Made by a program: the position numbers and the translations under genes. This document shows, one piece after another, positions 25,061-35,149 of a DNA stretch of 64,000 bases. Every line of letters starts with the position of its first letter. The stretch's first letter is position 1. The stretch is from Branchiostoma floridae (taxonomy: Eukaryota; Chordata; Leptocardii; Amphioxiformes; Branchiostomatidae). The stretch covers positions 17,742,457 to 17,806,456 of the forward strand of contig NC_049986.1 of the NCBI RefSeq assembly GCF_000003815.2, given 5' to 3'. The notes beneath the pieces are model-generated. The model saw only the letters and a list, made by a program, of their open reading frames with translations, was not told the origin of the DNA and searched no databases.

Positions 25061-25310
25061 GTACTACATCATTGTCTTTTGTACTATGTTAGTTCATAAC
25101 GCGTTTAGTTTTCAAATCAAACATTAACAAACAAACGTCGCCAGAAAAGAGAATTTTGGCGGAAACTTACCTTTTGTTGCTTGCCTGGATTGAACACAAC
25201 TAGGTCACTGGGCAGGTAAGTAGAGGTCTCCGATTTGAATGCAATTATCGAGGACGAGTTCAACCAGTTTCCAGTTTTATGGGAAGTCCACCATATTGGG
25301 TGGATAGGGG

Positions 25311-26249
25311 GACATTTCACAACAGCCAGTGTGTAGCAAAATAACACTTTAGGCCATATTGATTTGATTACATGGATGACATCCTCTGGGAACTCCAAAA
25401 CTGATGCGAGCGAGCGAATAAAAAAAGTTTGGCCAAAAACAAGTTGCCTTTAGTATGAAATCAAAGTGGCCAGGGAGGTTGAACATAGGACTAAACACAC
25501 ATAGTATGGTATACCAACACTTAGGTGTAGAGACCAGTACATCATACGGGTGCAAAACATTTGTTTCTTCTTGGACCAATCCGGAAAAAAAACAGACCTG
25601 AAAAAAAATCAGAGGAACAGGTTTCGCCAATTACAAAATGGACACACTATATGTTGGCAGGCATCTGGGGTCTTACCGGGGACCAAGAAGACAACAAGAG
25701 CGAAGTCAAGTAGAGTTTACGTTTATAGTCAATTGTACCAAGTTTCTACAAAGACAAAGACAGGTAGAGAGACAGTTACCCTTTATTATATGGGATTTTA
25801 AAATGCCAGTGGGAGTCCCGAATAATCCACAAAACAGATTCCTTTGTAGCAAAACTGACCAATTGCCATTGTTTTAAGTATTGCCAGTTTTCAAGTTTCC
25901 ACAGATAATCAGGTCCAGTTTCAGGTCCGGACCTGGAAATGATCCTCTGGACCTGAACGGGACCTATACCTGAATTTTCTGTACTGGTACCTCCCCCTAC
26001 CAACAATAGATTTTTCTTTCTGTCCTGTCACATCTTATTCTTTGACTTATTCAACTGACCAACTCCAGTATTTATCAGGGAATGGACAATCCACCGCTTC
26101 ATTGAGGTCAGGTATATGCAATAACCGTGACTCGGTGGACAGTGGATCATAAGTTGCAGAAAGTCAATGGCGCCCCCCGTCTCTGTTGACGGACTGTCCT
26201 AATGTAGATGACTTCTTAAATTCGTCTTGCAAAATATTGTGTCCATAAT
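25311..26249. other. No gene recognised
   Basis: AT-rich sequence with short chance frames only. A possible short inverted pair ('caggtccagtttcaggtccggacctgg...') lies near 25910-25960. Confidence 0.35.
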
Positions 26250-27900
26250 TACCTCCATGAAATGTCATGGAATGGAGGTTATATTTTCTGTTATGTGTCT
26301 CTGTCTGTGTAGATGATTACTCAAGAACGGCTGGATGGATTGGTTTCATACTTGTTGTGTTGCTGGGGTGTGATGAAAGCTCGAATTGATGAGATCTTGG
26401 GAGCTGTATCTGTCGTTATAATCGATGTAATGATATCAAAAATCACCCCTATATTTGAGATATATTGGTACAGGCATCGTGCTGTATGTGTTTGTTAATG
26501 GGCTTAGCTGCAAGCAGGTAGTGAGGTGACAGCTGTTTGGGGAACCCCCAGTAGTTTTATTTATGTCTGCTTATGACTGTTTGAAATATTTGTAACAGTT
26601 GGCACAGTAGTTACCTCCATGAAATGTCATGGAGGTTATATTTTCTGTTATGTATCTCTGCCTGTGTACAAGATTACTCAAGAACGGCTGGATGGTTTTG
26701 GTTTCATACTTGTTGTGTTGGTGGGTTGTGATGAAAGCTCGAATCGATGTGATTTGGGGCGCCGTATCTGTCGTTATAATCGATGTAATAATATCAGAAA
26801 TCCCCCCTATATCTGCGATATATTGGAACAGGCATCGTGCTTTAAGTGTTTGTGTCTCTGTCTGTGTACAAGATTACGCAAGAACAGCTGGATGGATTGG
26901 TTTTATACTTGTTGTGTTGGTGGGGTGTGATGAAAGCTCGAATCGATGAGATTTTGGGAGCCGTATCTGTCGTTATAATTGATGTAATAATATCAGAAAT
27001 CACCCCTATATTTAAGATATATTGGTACAGGCATCGTGCTTTATGTGTTTGTTAATGGGCTTAGCTCCAAGCAGATGGTGAGGTGACAGCTGTTTGGGGA
27101 ATCCCGAGTTTTTTTAATATGATAATTAGTTTTATTTATGTCTGCTTAGGATATCATGGAGATGTGAAGCGCAAGTATAATTGTAAGAAGTTGAGGTACA
27201 TTTAACGATAATGCTTAACAGGTATGGATGTCTCACATCTGTACTGCTGATTTGAGTGACATGGTGATTAAAATGCCATTAGGTCCTCTCATCTGGGTTA
27301 GGTGTCAGAAGTTTTATGGGCGATACAGATGTTCTGATTTTGTTACGATAAGGGACAGTTGTTAGTTGTCTCTTTCGTAGCCAATGGTACTTGTTTTTAG
27401 CAGACAGGGTTGGCGCCAAGTATTCATCTTACAGTTGGTGTAGGGCTGTCAGAGGAAAGTGTGCATCTCGTTTTTGTACCGTGTGAACAGCTGATGTTAT
27501 AACATATTGGTGGAAAATCGAATCACCATCTGACTAAAGTTGGCCACATCCCTTCTTCTTTCTGAGTTTCCCAACTTCCTCCCACCACACAGCTCTGAGG
27601 CACATAGTCGAACCTCAATAATGCTGACAACCTTAGACATTTTAAATGCCAAACATCAAGCTTAAGGAACACCACGCTACCATATGCCGTCGACCTCTTA
27701 AACGCACATTACACAATTAAGTGTCGCATTTTGATAATTACTAATCAGATGGACATCCTCTGTGTCATTAAATAAATACACCACTACTTTCCCATAACAT
27801 TTATATTATATAACCATTACTCTCAAATACAACGGACTATAAACATACATACCATCCACAAAAAAGCAATAAATATTTCATGGAGGTATGAGGTCCCCGA
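26250..27900. mobile_element. Repeat element with internally triplicated module
   Basis: Begins ACCTCCATGAAATGTCATGG near 26250 and ends with the inverse TATTTCATGGAGGTATGAGG near 27868-27885. Inside, a module of about 200-250 bases ('agattactcaagaacggctgg', 'gtgatgaaagctcgaat', 'gtatctgtcgttataatcgatg', 'caggcatcgtgct') is repeated at about 26314, 26672 and 26871, each followed by part of 'gttaatgggcttagct'. Non-coding; the class is unknown. Distant relatives appear at 32490-32720, 41690-41900 and 42720-43060. Confidence 0.7.
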
Positions 27901-27961
27901 ACTCTAGTTCTTACTTCGTCCAGTGTGACCCATGTGACTCTATGCGAAATTCCAGCTTAAG

Positions 27962-28111
27962 ATGAAGACAAACATAGCAGTCGCTGTGATTCTTCTACTA
28001 TCGGTTCTTCAGCTTGCAAATACCCCTGTGATTTCCCCTAGATTTCCATTTCCAGTAACGTTACATCCCAGAAATGTTGACCTGAGACGGAAAATTTCTA
28101 CTGCAGTTTGA
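27962..28111 (+). CDS. Candidate small secreted peptide or signal-peptide exon
   Basis: A 49-codon frame, ATG to TGA. The first 20 residues (MKTNIAVAVILLLSVLQLAN) have the n/h/c architecture of a signal peptide, followed by a short Pro/Arg-rich tail with PRFPFPV and a dibasic LRRK. It is not recognised as any family. It may be a complete short secreted peptide, or an exon whose true donor is CCA|GTAACG near 28055 with the rest of the gene elsewhere. The context is repeat-rich and no polyA signal is obvious. A hydrophobic start can arise by chance in AT-rich DNA. Confidence 0.3.
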   Translation: MKTNIAVAVILLLSVLQLANTPVISPRFPFPVTLHPRNVDLRRKISTAV

Positions 28112-28369
28112 GTAAACTTCGCTAGATGTCATCAAAACCTGTTTGACATTTGCAGTAAATGGGTAATACCGATCACAAAACAACCACCTGAAGAACGTAC
28201 GACTTTGCTCCGAAGCAAGACTAGAAATCTATGATGTTCACCTCTCCTTGTAGATTTTCATCACAATCCGATGTCTTTTTCTGAATGAAAAATCGAGTTA
28301 AGCATCGAGTGTGTCCTTTAAAGAAGATATTCACAAACCTTTTATTTGGCTCAATATTAAATACCATTT

Positions 28370-28795
28370 TCAACTGTTTGGCATTTTGGCTAGATAATTA
28401 ATGACGAATTTATCTGTGTCTGTGAGAAATTGCTTGGTCAGGAATGTAGAGGGGTACTTGGACTTCATAACTCTCCAAGCTGCGGTAGATAGCGTCATAG
28501 ATAAGTAGTCCCCAAATAAAAAAGAGCTTGAATTAGATAGCGTGCTTATTTTCGTACTTCGGAAGGTCAAAAAGTCGCAGGAATTTATTTTCCCTTTCAA
28601 CTCTGGGATTACCAATCTATGGTCCTCAAGATTTCTCTCAAAGTACCGCCAGTTCTGAGAGAAGTTAAGCATCGATAGAAGCACTGTGATTATTTTTCTA
28701 GAGTAACAACTATCCTGATTTTGTTTCAGCGCGCACGCAGCAATAATACAGGTTGTTACCATACCCAGGGCGCGGACCCCAGAGAAAGCAAACAT
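28370..28795 (-). CDS. Candidate small intronless gene, 141 residues, unrecognised
   Basis: The ATG at 28795 is preceded by GCCGCC, a strong Kozak context. The frame stays open for 141 codons in AT-rich DNA, and an AATAAA (28341-28346 on the - strand) lies 24 bases after the stop. The N-terminus is hydrophobic/Cys-containing (MFAFSGVRALGMVTTCII...), compatible with a membrane or mitochondrial-targeting segment; the rest is mixed charge with WRYFERNLEDHRLVIPELKG. I do not recognise it. Alternatives: a processed pseudogene or chance frame. Confidence 0.35.
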   Translation of the reverse strand: MFAFSGVRALGMVTTCIIAACALKQNQDSCYSRKIITVLLSMLNFSQNWRYFERNLEDHRLVIPELKGKINSCDFLTFRSTKISTLSNSSSFLFGDYLSMTLSTAAWRVMKSKYPSTFLTKQFLTDTDKFVINYLAKMPNS

Positions 28796-29639
28796 GGCGG
28801 CCAGCCAGTTTGATATCCTTCCCAGAATTCCCTAATCTCACCACCTGACTACACAAAACTTTCAGTTTGATTGACGTGTTTTCCGGAGGATAAGATGCTA
28901 CTGTCCCTAGACATGGCGGATAGGGTGTTAGCTCGTTCATTTATTTGTTGAACTATTTCTCTTATCATCAAGGGCACTACATAATGTCCTTGAATTTTAT
29001 CGACCATATGCTCTCATATTTACTGTCACAAAAATGAATGAAAGAATCAAGACCTTTATTGTACATATGTAACGTTACATACTGGGTTAAGTGCAGGTCA
29101 CAACAACAGTTTACAGATACACAAATATACATCGTCAAACTAGCACAAGAATTATAACCCACTAACTGGTAAAATGTAAGAGCAGATATGGCTCATGATC
29201 AGACTTATTAGAACTCCCGGATATGAATTTATTTGTCCGTATTTCGTTTTGTATAAGGAGGAGAAACATAGATTACATATCAGTCTATAAGAAAAAAAGT
29301 TATGTCAGTGAAGTTTGTAGTTTCCAAAACCATTTATGTGTAAAATACAGAACCCTGTGGGTGGATGGCATGTAGGTTACTGAACCCATGTACGTCTGAA
29401 GTGGGAAATTGCGAAAATTAAAAAGTTCTACATCACTGGAAATCTCCTTTTGATGAATCCTTAACCATTGTACATTGATTTTTTCTTTAATTCGGTAGCA
29501 ACACTGCGATGTCCTGGGATTCTATCATCATTCATATATGTGACCTGTACCTAGCCCGTCGAGGCATGAATGTACAATAAAGGTCTTTCATATATTATTA
29601 TTATTCATACGCAAATTCATCGCACCGTGGCGGTGTGTG

Positions 29640-29815
29640 TACAATGTAGCGTAACTGGTAGAGTGTTGGGCTCGGAACCTAGAGGTCCCGAGTTCGATAC
29701 CCGCCATACCCCCGACGTTGTCCTTTTGGGAAAGGCACTTCACACGACCATCCTTACTTCACCCAGGTGTAAAAATAGATACCTGACTTCGGTCGGGGAG
29801 GTAAAATACTACCTT
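29640..29815 (+). mobile_element. tRNA-derived SINE (family I)
   Basis: The tRNA-like head has an A-box-like GTAGCGTAACTGGTAGAGTG and B box GAGTTCGATACCC. A tail with GGTGTAAAAATAGATACCTG and 'acttcggtcggggaggtaa' follows. The same tail occurs in other family I copies in the window. Confidence 0.8.
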
Positions 29816-29984
29816 TACCTTCTTTCTGTACCGTGTATGTGGCACTGTTGAAATAAGTTCAACTAAAACTTTAATGCAGTGCCACATTGTCCTTCTCTGT
29901 CTGAAAGCAACAAAAGATCAAAGGGACATTAGTAAACTTCCCAGCATGTGGCGCAATGTGGCACAGTCCATTGAAAAGTTATGG

Positions 29985-30497
29985 CTATATTGCGCTCCGA
30001 TGGATTACGAATTCCAAATGAAAACACAATTTCCTCTGCCCCATGTTTCTGTGCGATGGCAGCCAATGTGAGACGTCAGCAGTGTGAGTTGTCAGAGACT
30101 CCACAGAGACCGGCGCAGCGCTTTCCTGTTCCCCTGTCTCCCCGCCGCTGATGTATGGCGTTCGGGTGAAAACTAGAGGTGGCCTGGCCACAGCTCGGCG
30201 CCGCCGACAAGGGTGTCCCTTTTTACATACATGACATTTCCGGTTCCGATTTGACAGAGGGAAGAATTTTTGAACGTTACAAGGCAATCGTTTTGGCACG
30301 CTGTTCATTTGTCTGAAAACTGAAACGCTGTTTTCCTTTTGAAACTTTGCGCTGTCATGGTGGCATTCTCGGGACTTTGCAGCTGAGAATTCCAGACTTG
30401 GGTCTGAGGAAACCTGGGTCATCTTTTGCGGCGTTTCAGACTTGGTTGCCGTACCGATAAAATGAAATGGTGGGTTCACACGTGTGTATCTATTCAA
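29985..30497 (-). other. Unassigned 170-codon reading frame ending at a TIR element
   Basis: Open frame on -, with CHVCKKGHPCRRRRA in the middle and Ser/Thr-rich flanks. It begins inside the terminal repeat of the element at 30472 (MNRYTR comes from the TIR). Not recognised; the Cys pairs recall a zinc-ribbon or transposase tail but that is not enough to name it. Confidence 0.2.
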
Positions 30498-30752
30498 GTC
30501 CGTATGAGGTCCGTATGGGCGTCTTAGCCTCTACCAGGCTCCTCAGGACGCTGGAAAAATAATAGAAATTGGACAAATATAGACAGATAATATGCTAGAC
30601 GGTTAAGCTATAGCTGGGTCGCGAACTCCTTTGCCATGTTATGTATCTATTTTTGTCCAATGTCCACTATTTTTACGGTGTGGAGCCTGGTAGAGGCTTA
30701 GAACACATGGACCGCATACAGACTTGAATATATACGCACGTGTGAAACCCCC
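30472..30752. mobile_element. TIR element with GGGTTCACACGTG ends
   Basis: The left end GGGTTCACACGTGTGTAT...TTCAAGTC is inverted against GACTTGAATATATACGCACG at the right end. Partial copies of the same terminus occur at 33157-33187 and near 33665. Confidence 0.7.
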
Positions 30753-31015
30753 TTGACTTTTAGTGTTCTTGCATCAGTTAAAGTCACTGAAGAGCTACTC
30801 GTGGTTTAGCTATATATATAGCTGGGTCGCTAACACCTTTGCCATGTTATGTCTCTATATTTGTCTCAATTTCCACTATTTTTACGGTGTGGAGCCTGGT
30901 AGAGGCTACGAACATACGGACCTCATACAGACTTGAATATATACGCACGTGTGAAACCCCCTAAAGACTTAGTGTTCTTGCATCAGTTCAGGTCACTGAA
31001 GAGCTACTCGTGGCA
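30609..31015. repeat. Direct tandem duplication of about 205 bp spanning a TIR end
   Basis: The stretch from TATAGCTGGGTCGC (30609) to GAGCTACTCGTGG (30802) is repeated from about 30817 to 31013 with few differences. It includes the right half of the element at 30472 and its flank, so duplication followed insertion. Confidence 0.8.
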
Positions 31016-31127
31016 GATGCTGCGTGCAGCTCTAGTAGGGTAATTTTACCGTGGAAAGTTTCCCAACGCTTTTCGATTAGCACAATGAACAATGAACCCT
31101 TCCTAATAGCGTGCATATCCGTTAAGC

Positions 31128-31205
31128 GAAACAGGTGAGATTCGAACTCAGGCTTCTTAGTCCAGAGGCTGGGCCACTAACCACTGGGCTACGCACGCTA
31201 CTCCC
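31128..31205 (-). mobile_element. tRNA-like SINE head
   Basis: Read on -: GTAGCCCAGTGGTTAGTGG (A-box region) and GAGTTCGAATCTC (B box). The ends do not form a good acceptor stem, so it is a SINE head rather than a functional tRNA. A relative lies at 62585-62675. Confidence 0.6.
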
Positions 31206-31439
31206 GATGTCCAATCCTATATCTTAAAAGCGCTCCTTCAATGAATTTATAGAACATTGGTTAAAGGCCATATCTACAACAAAGGCTCTGTAGGAAAGTG
31301 CTTTTTCCTTAATGTCTTTTCCAGCACTTCAGTCAGCCCTACTCCCAAGAGTAGAAACCTGGCGTGTAACTGGCGCGTGCCGCCTGATACCCTCATTCCA
31401 CTGGGGCGGCGACCTCAGAGCGGCGGAGCGATTTGACAG

Positions 31440-32043
31440 AGCGCTTAACGAATTTCATAGATAAATTGATTAATTGGTTGACTGAAGACCTTTATTGCAC
31501 ATTTCTGTCACAATCGACTAAGTGCAGATAACACAAGAAGAGATACAGTTAACAGATACAAAATGAAACTATCGTTGGATGAATTCAACTTCTCCTCACT
31601 TTTATGTTTTAGTGGAGATAACAGAACAGATATGTTTTATGATCGATGACTCGTCTAGTTGCATTAAACTATTGAAGAGTGGAACTTACAAATTGTTGCC
31701 ACTAAGTGTTGTACATTTGTAGGAGCATCATCATTAGATAGCTTTAAACAACGGTTACAGTAAGATGTCCAAGGGATAGGTAGGTGTGACAGGTCGTTCA
31801 GTGCAACGTTATACCCCCCTCACATTAGGCGAGAATCGATCGTACAACGAGTCTGCTAGGTTTTCTCTACTAAGACATATGAGTGAGGAGAAGTTGAATT
31901 CATCCAACGATAGTTTCATTTTGTATCTGTTAACTGTATCTCTTCTTGTGTTATCTGCACTTAGTCGATTGTGACAGAAATGTGCAATACAGGTCTTCAG
32001 ATAACCAATTAATCAATTTATCTATGAAATTCGTTAAGCGCTC
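31440..32043. repeat. 164-bp near-perfect inverted repeat abutting an assembly gap
   Basis: The arms are 31440-31604 and 31879-32043 (only a few mismatches). The loop holds a LINE C-terminus fragment ([12 protein letters not shown], 31717-31763) and the left end of a Harbinger-like MITE (TACCCCCCTCACATTAGG from 31812). The right MITE end appears after the gap (to 32182). Confidence 0.8.
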
Positions 32044-32182
32044 NNNNNNNNNNNNNNNNNNNNNNNNNNNNNNNNNNNNNNNNNNNNNNNNNNNNNNNNN
32101 NNNNNNNNNNNNNNNNNNNNNNNNNNNNNNNNNNNNNNNNNNNTCGTCGTCCGATCGATTTTCGCCTAATGTGAGGGGGGTA
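31812..32182. mobile_element. Harbinger-like MITE (second copy), contains gap
   Basis: The same TIR as the element at 11333: TACCCCCCTCACATTAGGCG at the left and its complement at the right, flanked by TTA and TAA. It sits in a LINE-derived sequence whose uninterrupted version is at 37555-37575 (GGTCGTTCAGTGTAATATAA). Confidence 0.7.
32044..32143. other. Assembly gap
   Basis: One hundred Ns, a nominal gap of unknown true length. Confidence 1.
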
Positions 32183-32185
32183 TAA

Positions 32186-34140
32186 CCAGCTGCTGTCTGC
32201 GTGCCTGCGAAGCTGCATGTTATGTAACTTACACACCGAAGGGTGACATATACCGGTTATACAGATACGGATATAGATAACAGAGTTTTCCCAGGCTTTA
32301 GTTGTATTCTGACCGGGTTTTCCTCTATGTGGACCGGATTTCGCCTCGGCGTGGTTGAAATTCTTGACATGCGTCGATTATGCATAGGTGCTATAATAGG
32401 TTTCGTACGGAAGTTGGGCTTTAGCTGCCAGAAAAAGTGCTGGCATTTCTTTCACCCTGGTAGCTTTACGGATCAAGGAATGGACGCTCACACCTTAATG
32501 CTGGCATTGTTTCCTTCGCCAAGAAAGCCATGTTTAGGGGCCATTTGTGTGTCTATGTGTCTGTGGACAGCGTACCTCGATAGGCTGTGGATGGATCCTT
32601 ATGTTATTTGGTAGGTGGGTAGGGGTCAATTTCCAAAATGGCCCCCTAGTGGGTTTATGAGACACTACAATGAAACTTCCTTTTTTGATATCGTATGTTC
32701 TGGGCATGATGTGGTCGTGATTTTTGAGTGGTACGTATACATAGCGGGACAGAAAGTAAGTGGGTGGGGCTAGTTTATATCATAACCTGTAACGCCATTG
32801 ATATACAGTCATAGACAGTGATATACGTGTGGTAAGTAATAAGTGTCAATATATGTTTCTTCATTGAAGACGAAGTTGAAACGATATCATATAGGGTACA
32901 TACATAGAACTATGGGGGCGTTTTTTGCGATATAGGCTAGCGTAAGATATCAAGTTGTTATGGCGTTGTTATTATCGAAGTTGACAACTGTGCGCTTGCG
33001 GAGTCATAGTTAATTTCCGCCGCCGAAATCCCGGCACTAGTTCCGTCTGGTCTGACATCTGTCGGAGCGTGCCCCCTTGCGACCTCTGCAGTATACCGCA
33101 CATCGTTTCTCTCCCGGTCGGACAGCTCCAACATTTTCCATATGCCGTGGTTTAAAGGGGGTTCACACGTGCGTATGTATTCAAGTATAAATTCTCCCAT
33201 CTTTAAAGATGGGAGAATTGAAATACCGAGAAGTTAAAAATCAAAGTAAACCTTGTTAACCAAAAAAAGAGGAAGGAAAAGAGAAAGACATTGAAAACCA
33301 ACATATGAAGGACAGCCGAAAATGGACGGAAAGGAACAACACGAAAGCGGGAAAGAACTGCCGTACATTGCTCCGAAGCCCTGATTACTATCTCCACATT
33401 ACCTCGTGCCTTGTCCTAAACAGAAGCCGTTTTCAGCCCCAGTTTGACAGAAGAATTCTAAATGGCCTCACGTATCGCTAACTAGACAGTAATGGGGTTG
33501 ATAGGGCAGGTGGGAGGCCTGGGTGAGACTGGCCTACTTTCCCCGGGCTGTGGAAGACTGGTAGCAAGCCGGTCCTGACAAGTGACGTGGCCTCCCTTGT
33601 GGGCGGAACCTTCCATCAGTTACTGTTTTCTCTGCCTTAACGCCGCTGGTGCTTGTAACGTTCAGGGCCCGTTCACACTTATGCGTATATAAATCCGTAT
33701 GAGTTGCGTGTGTACAATGTTTTGTCTTAAGTAAAGTATGCGGTAGAAAAATTGATATTTTTCGGTTCGGTATTAGACCAGGCTGCACAATCCTGGGTCA
33801 AAGTTACAAACAACTTCTTCCCCGCAGACTTCACCTTTGTCAATACGCAAATCATACGGAGTTGAGTATCCACACAAGTGCGGACGGACCGTCAAAGCAA
33901 ACAGTTTTCACCTTGCTTCATCTACAACAAAAGAAGTTCAAAAATGTCTTTGACTTCAAGAATTTTTGAGCGGATCCCAACTTACATATCTGGGTATGTT
34001 GCCAATTCATACAATTGCCAAATGTAATTCAACACGGGACGCATGACATATAGAAGTTTTTAACAAGTCGTTGTTGAAAGCAGTTTAGATACTTAATAGT
34101 AGAATGTAAAAGTAGTCTGAAGCGTCACGATTACAGTATA
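32186..34140. other. Repeat-rich intergenic DNA
   Basis: Contains a relative of the 26.3-kb element (32490-32720) and TIR fragments (33157-33187, 33665-33710). A GC-richer stretch at 32958-33150 is open on the - strand (contains WKMLELSDRERNDVRYTAEV) and stops at the TIR fragment; exon-like but unassigned. Confidence 0.4.
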
Positions 34141-35149
34141 GTTTCACGAAGCCAGTTCACGGAGCGAGCCTCCACCATGCCTTCCTACGTTGTATTCGGT
34201 AACATAATTCAGGAGACTACCACATAGCCCAGCTGAGAATGCTTGAGGCGGAGAACATTTGGAAGTGAGCAGAGTTGTCCTGATCCGCACCAGTACGGTC
34301 GGCTTCAGATCGGTGTCACGCCCCTGCATTAGTCCACAGGGGTCGACATGCGGAGAGGAATTCTTGCTTCACACTAAAAAAAAAAACGGAGAAGAAAAAA
34401 ATTTCGGCGAGCGAATACATCTGTCAGCATCACGTGGTCACCCAAGACGTGTTTCAAAATCTACGTGTCGCTGCACGTTGTCATGACAACCGCGGACGCT
34501 GACCAATGGCAGCGGCGGGTTGCTCGCAGACCTGGTGACTGCTGTGCTATCGCACTACCGCCGCTGGCAGCTGAAAACAAACATTACTCACCGGGCCTCT
34601 CCAACCATGCGTTGTCTATCCCCGGCCTTGGCAGCCTGTAGGGCGGGAAGCAACCTGCTTATGTATACTTAAGACGAGGTTTGGTGAGGGAGCGAATTGA
34701 TTCTGGTCCGCCAGTGTTTCCAGAAGGGGGCGCAGAGGCCACGGGAAAACCTGGTACAGGGAATGCCATCTCTCGTGCGATAAGCTACCAGTAACGCCTG
34801 GTGCCTCGTAGCTGGCTTGTTTCACGAAGCCTTGCCCTCGTGCTGAGGGTGTATCTTCTGCAGAACGGGTCGACAGCGAGGCGGGATCTTCGCCGTGACG
34901 GTCCGGACTGGTGCATGCCGCCGGAGAGACCGTCAGCTCATCCCGACGAGCGTTTCCGATGCGACTGACCGGAACCCGGTACGACACTCACGGCAAACTC
35001 ATCGATCAGTTCACGTTTACACAAGGGGCAGTCTACCAGAGGAGCTAACGCAGCAAGGAGGTCCGAGACACCTTTAGGTTTAAGACGAGGTGGCGGGACA
35101 GTCTTAAGAAACAGTTCACCACCGGTTGACCTTGAACTAAGGAACTAAG
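34140..35149 (+). promoter_or_regulatory. GC-rich promoter / 5' UTR region of the EGFL7-like gene
   Basis: GC content and CpG frequency rise clearly over this kilobase relative to both flanks, ending at the ATG at 35150. It contains a CCAAT motif (GACCAATGGCAG near 34501). No TATA box is evident. The transcription start cannot be placed. Confidence 0.5.

Noticed and set aside
26250..27900. Array of regular repeats as a CRISPR-like locus
   Set aside because: Only three copies of 200-250 bases without short uniform spacers; eukaryotic interspersed repeat.
31128..31205. tRNA gene on the - strand
   Set aside because: A and B boxes are present but the acceptor stem does not pair; it fits a SINE head.
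34616..34987. 123-codon frame on the - strand in the EGFL7-like 5' region
   Set aside because: GC-rich DNA opens frames by chance; composition fits a promoter/5' UTR and no family is recognised.
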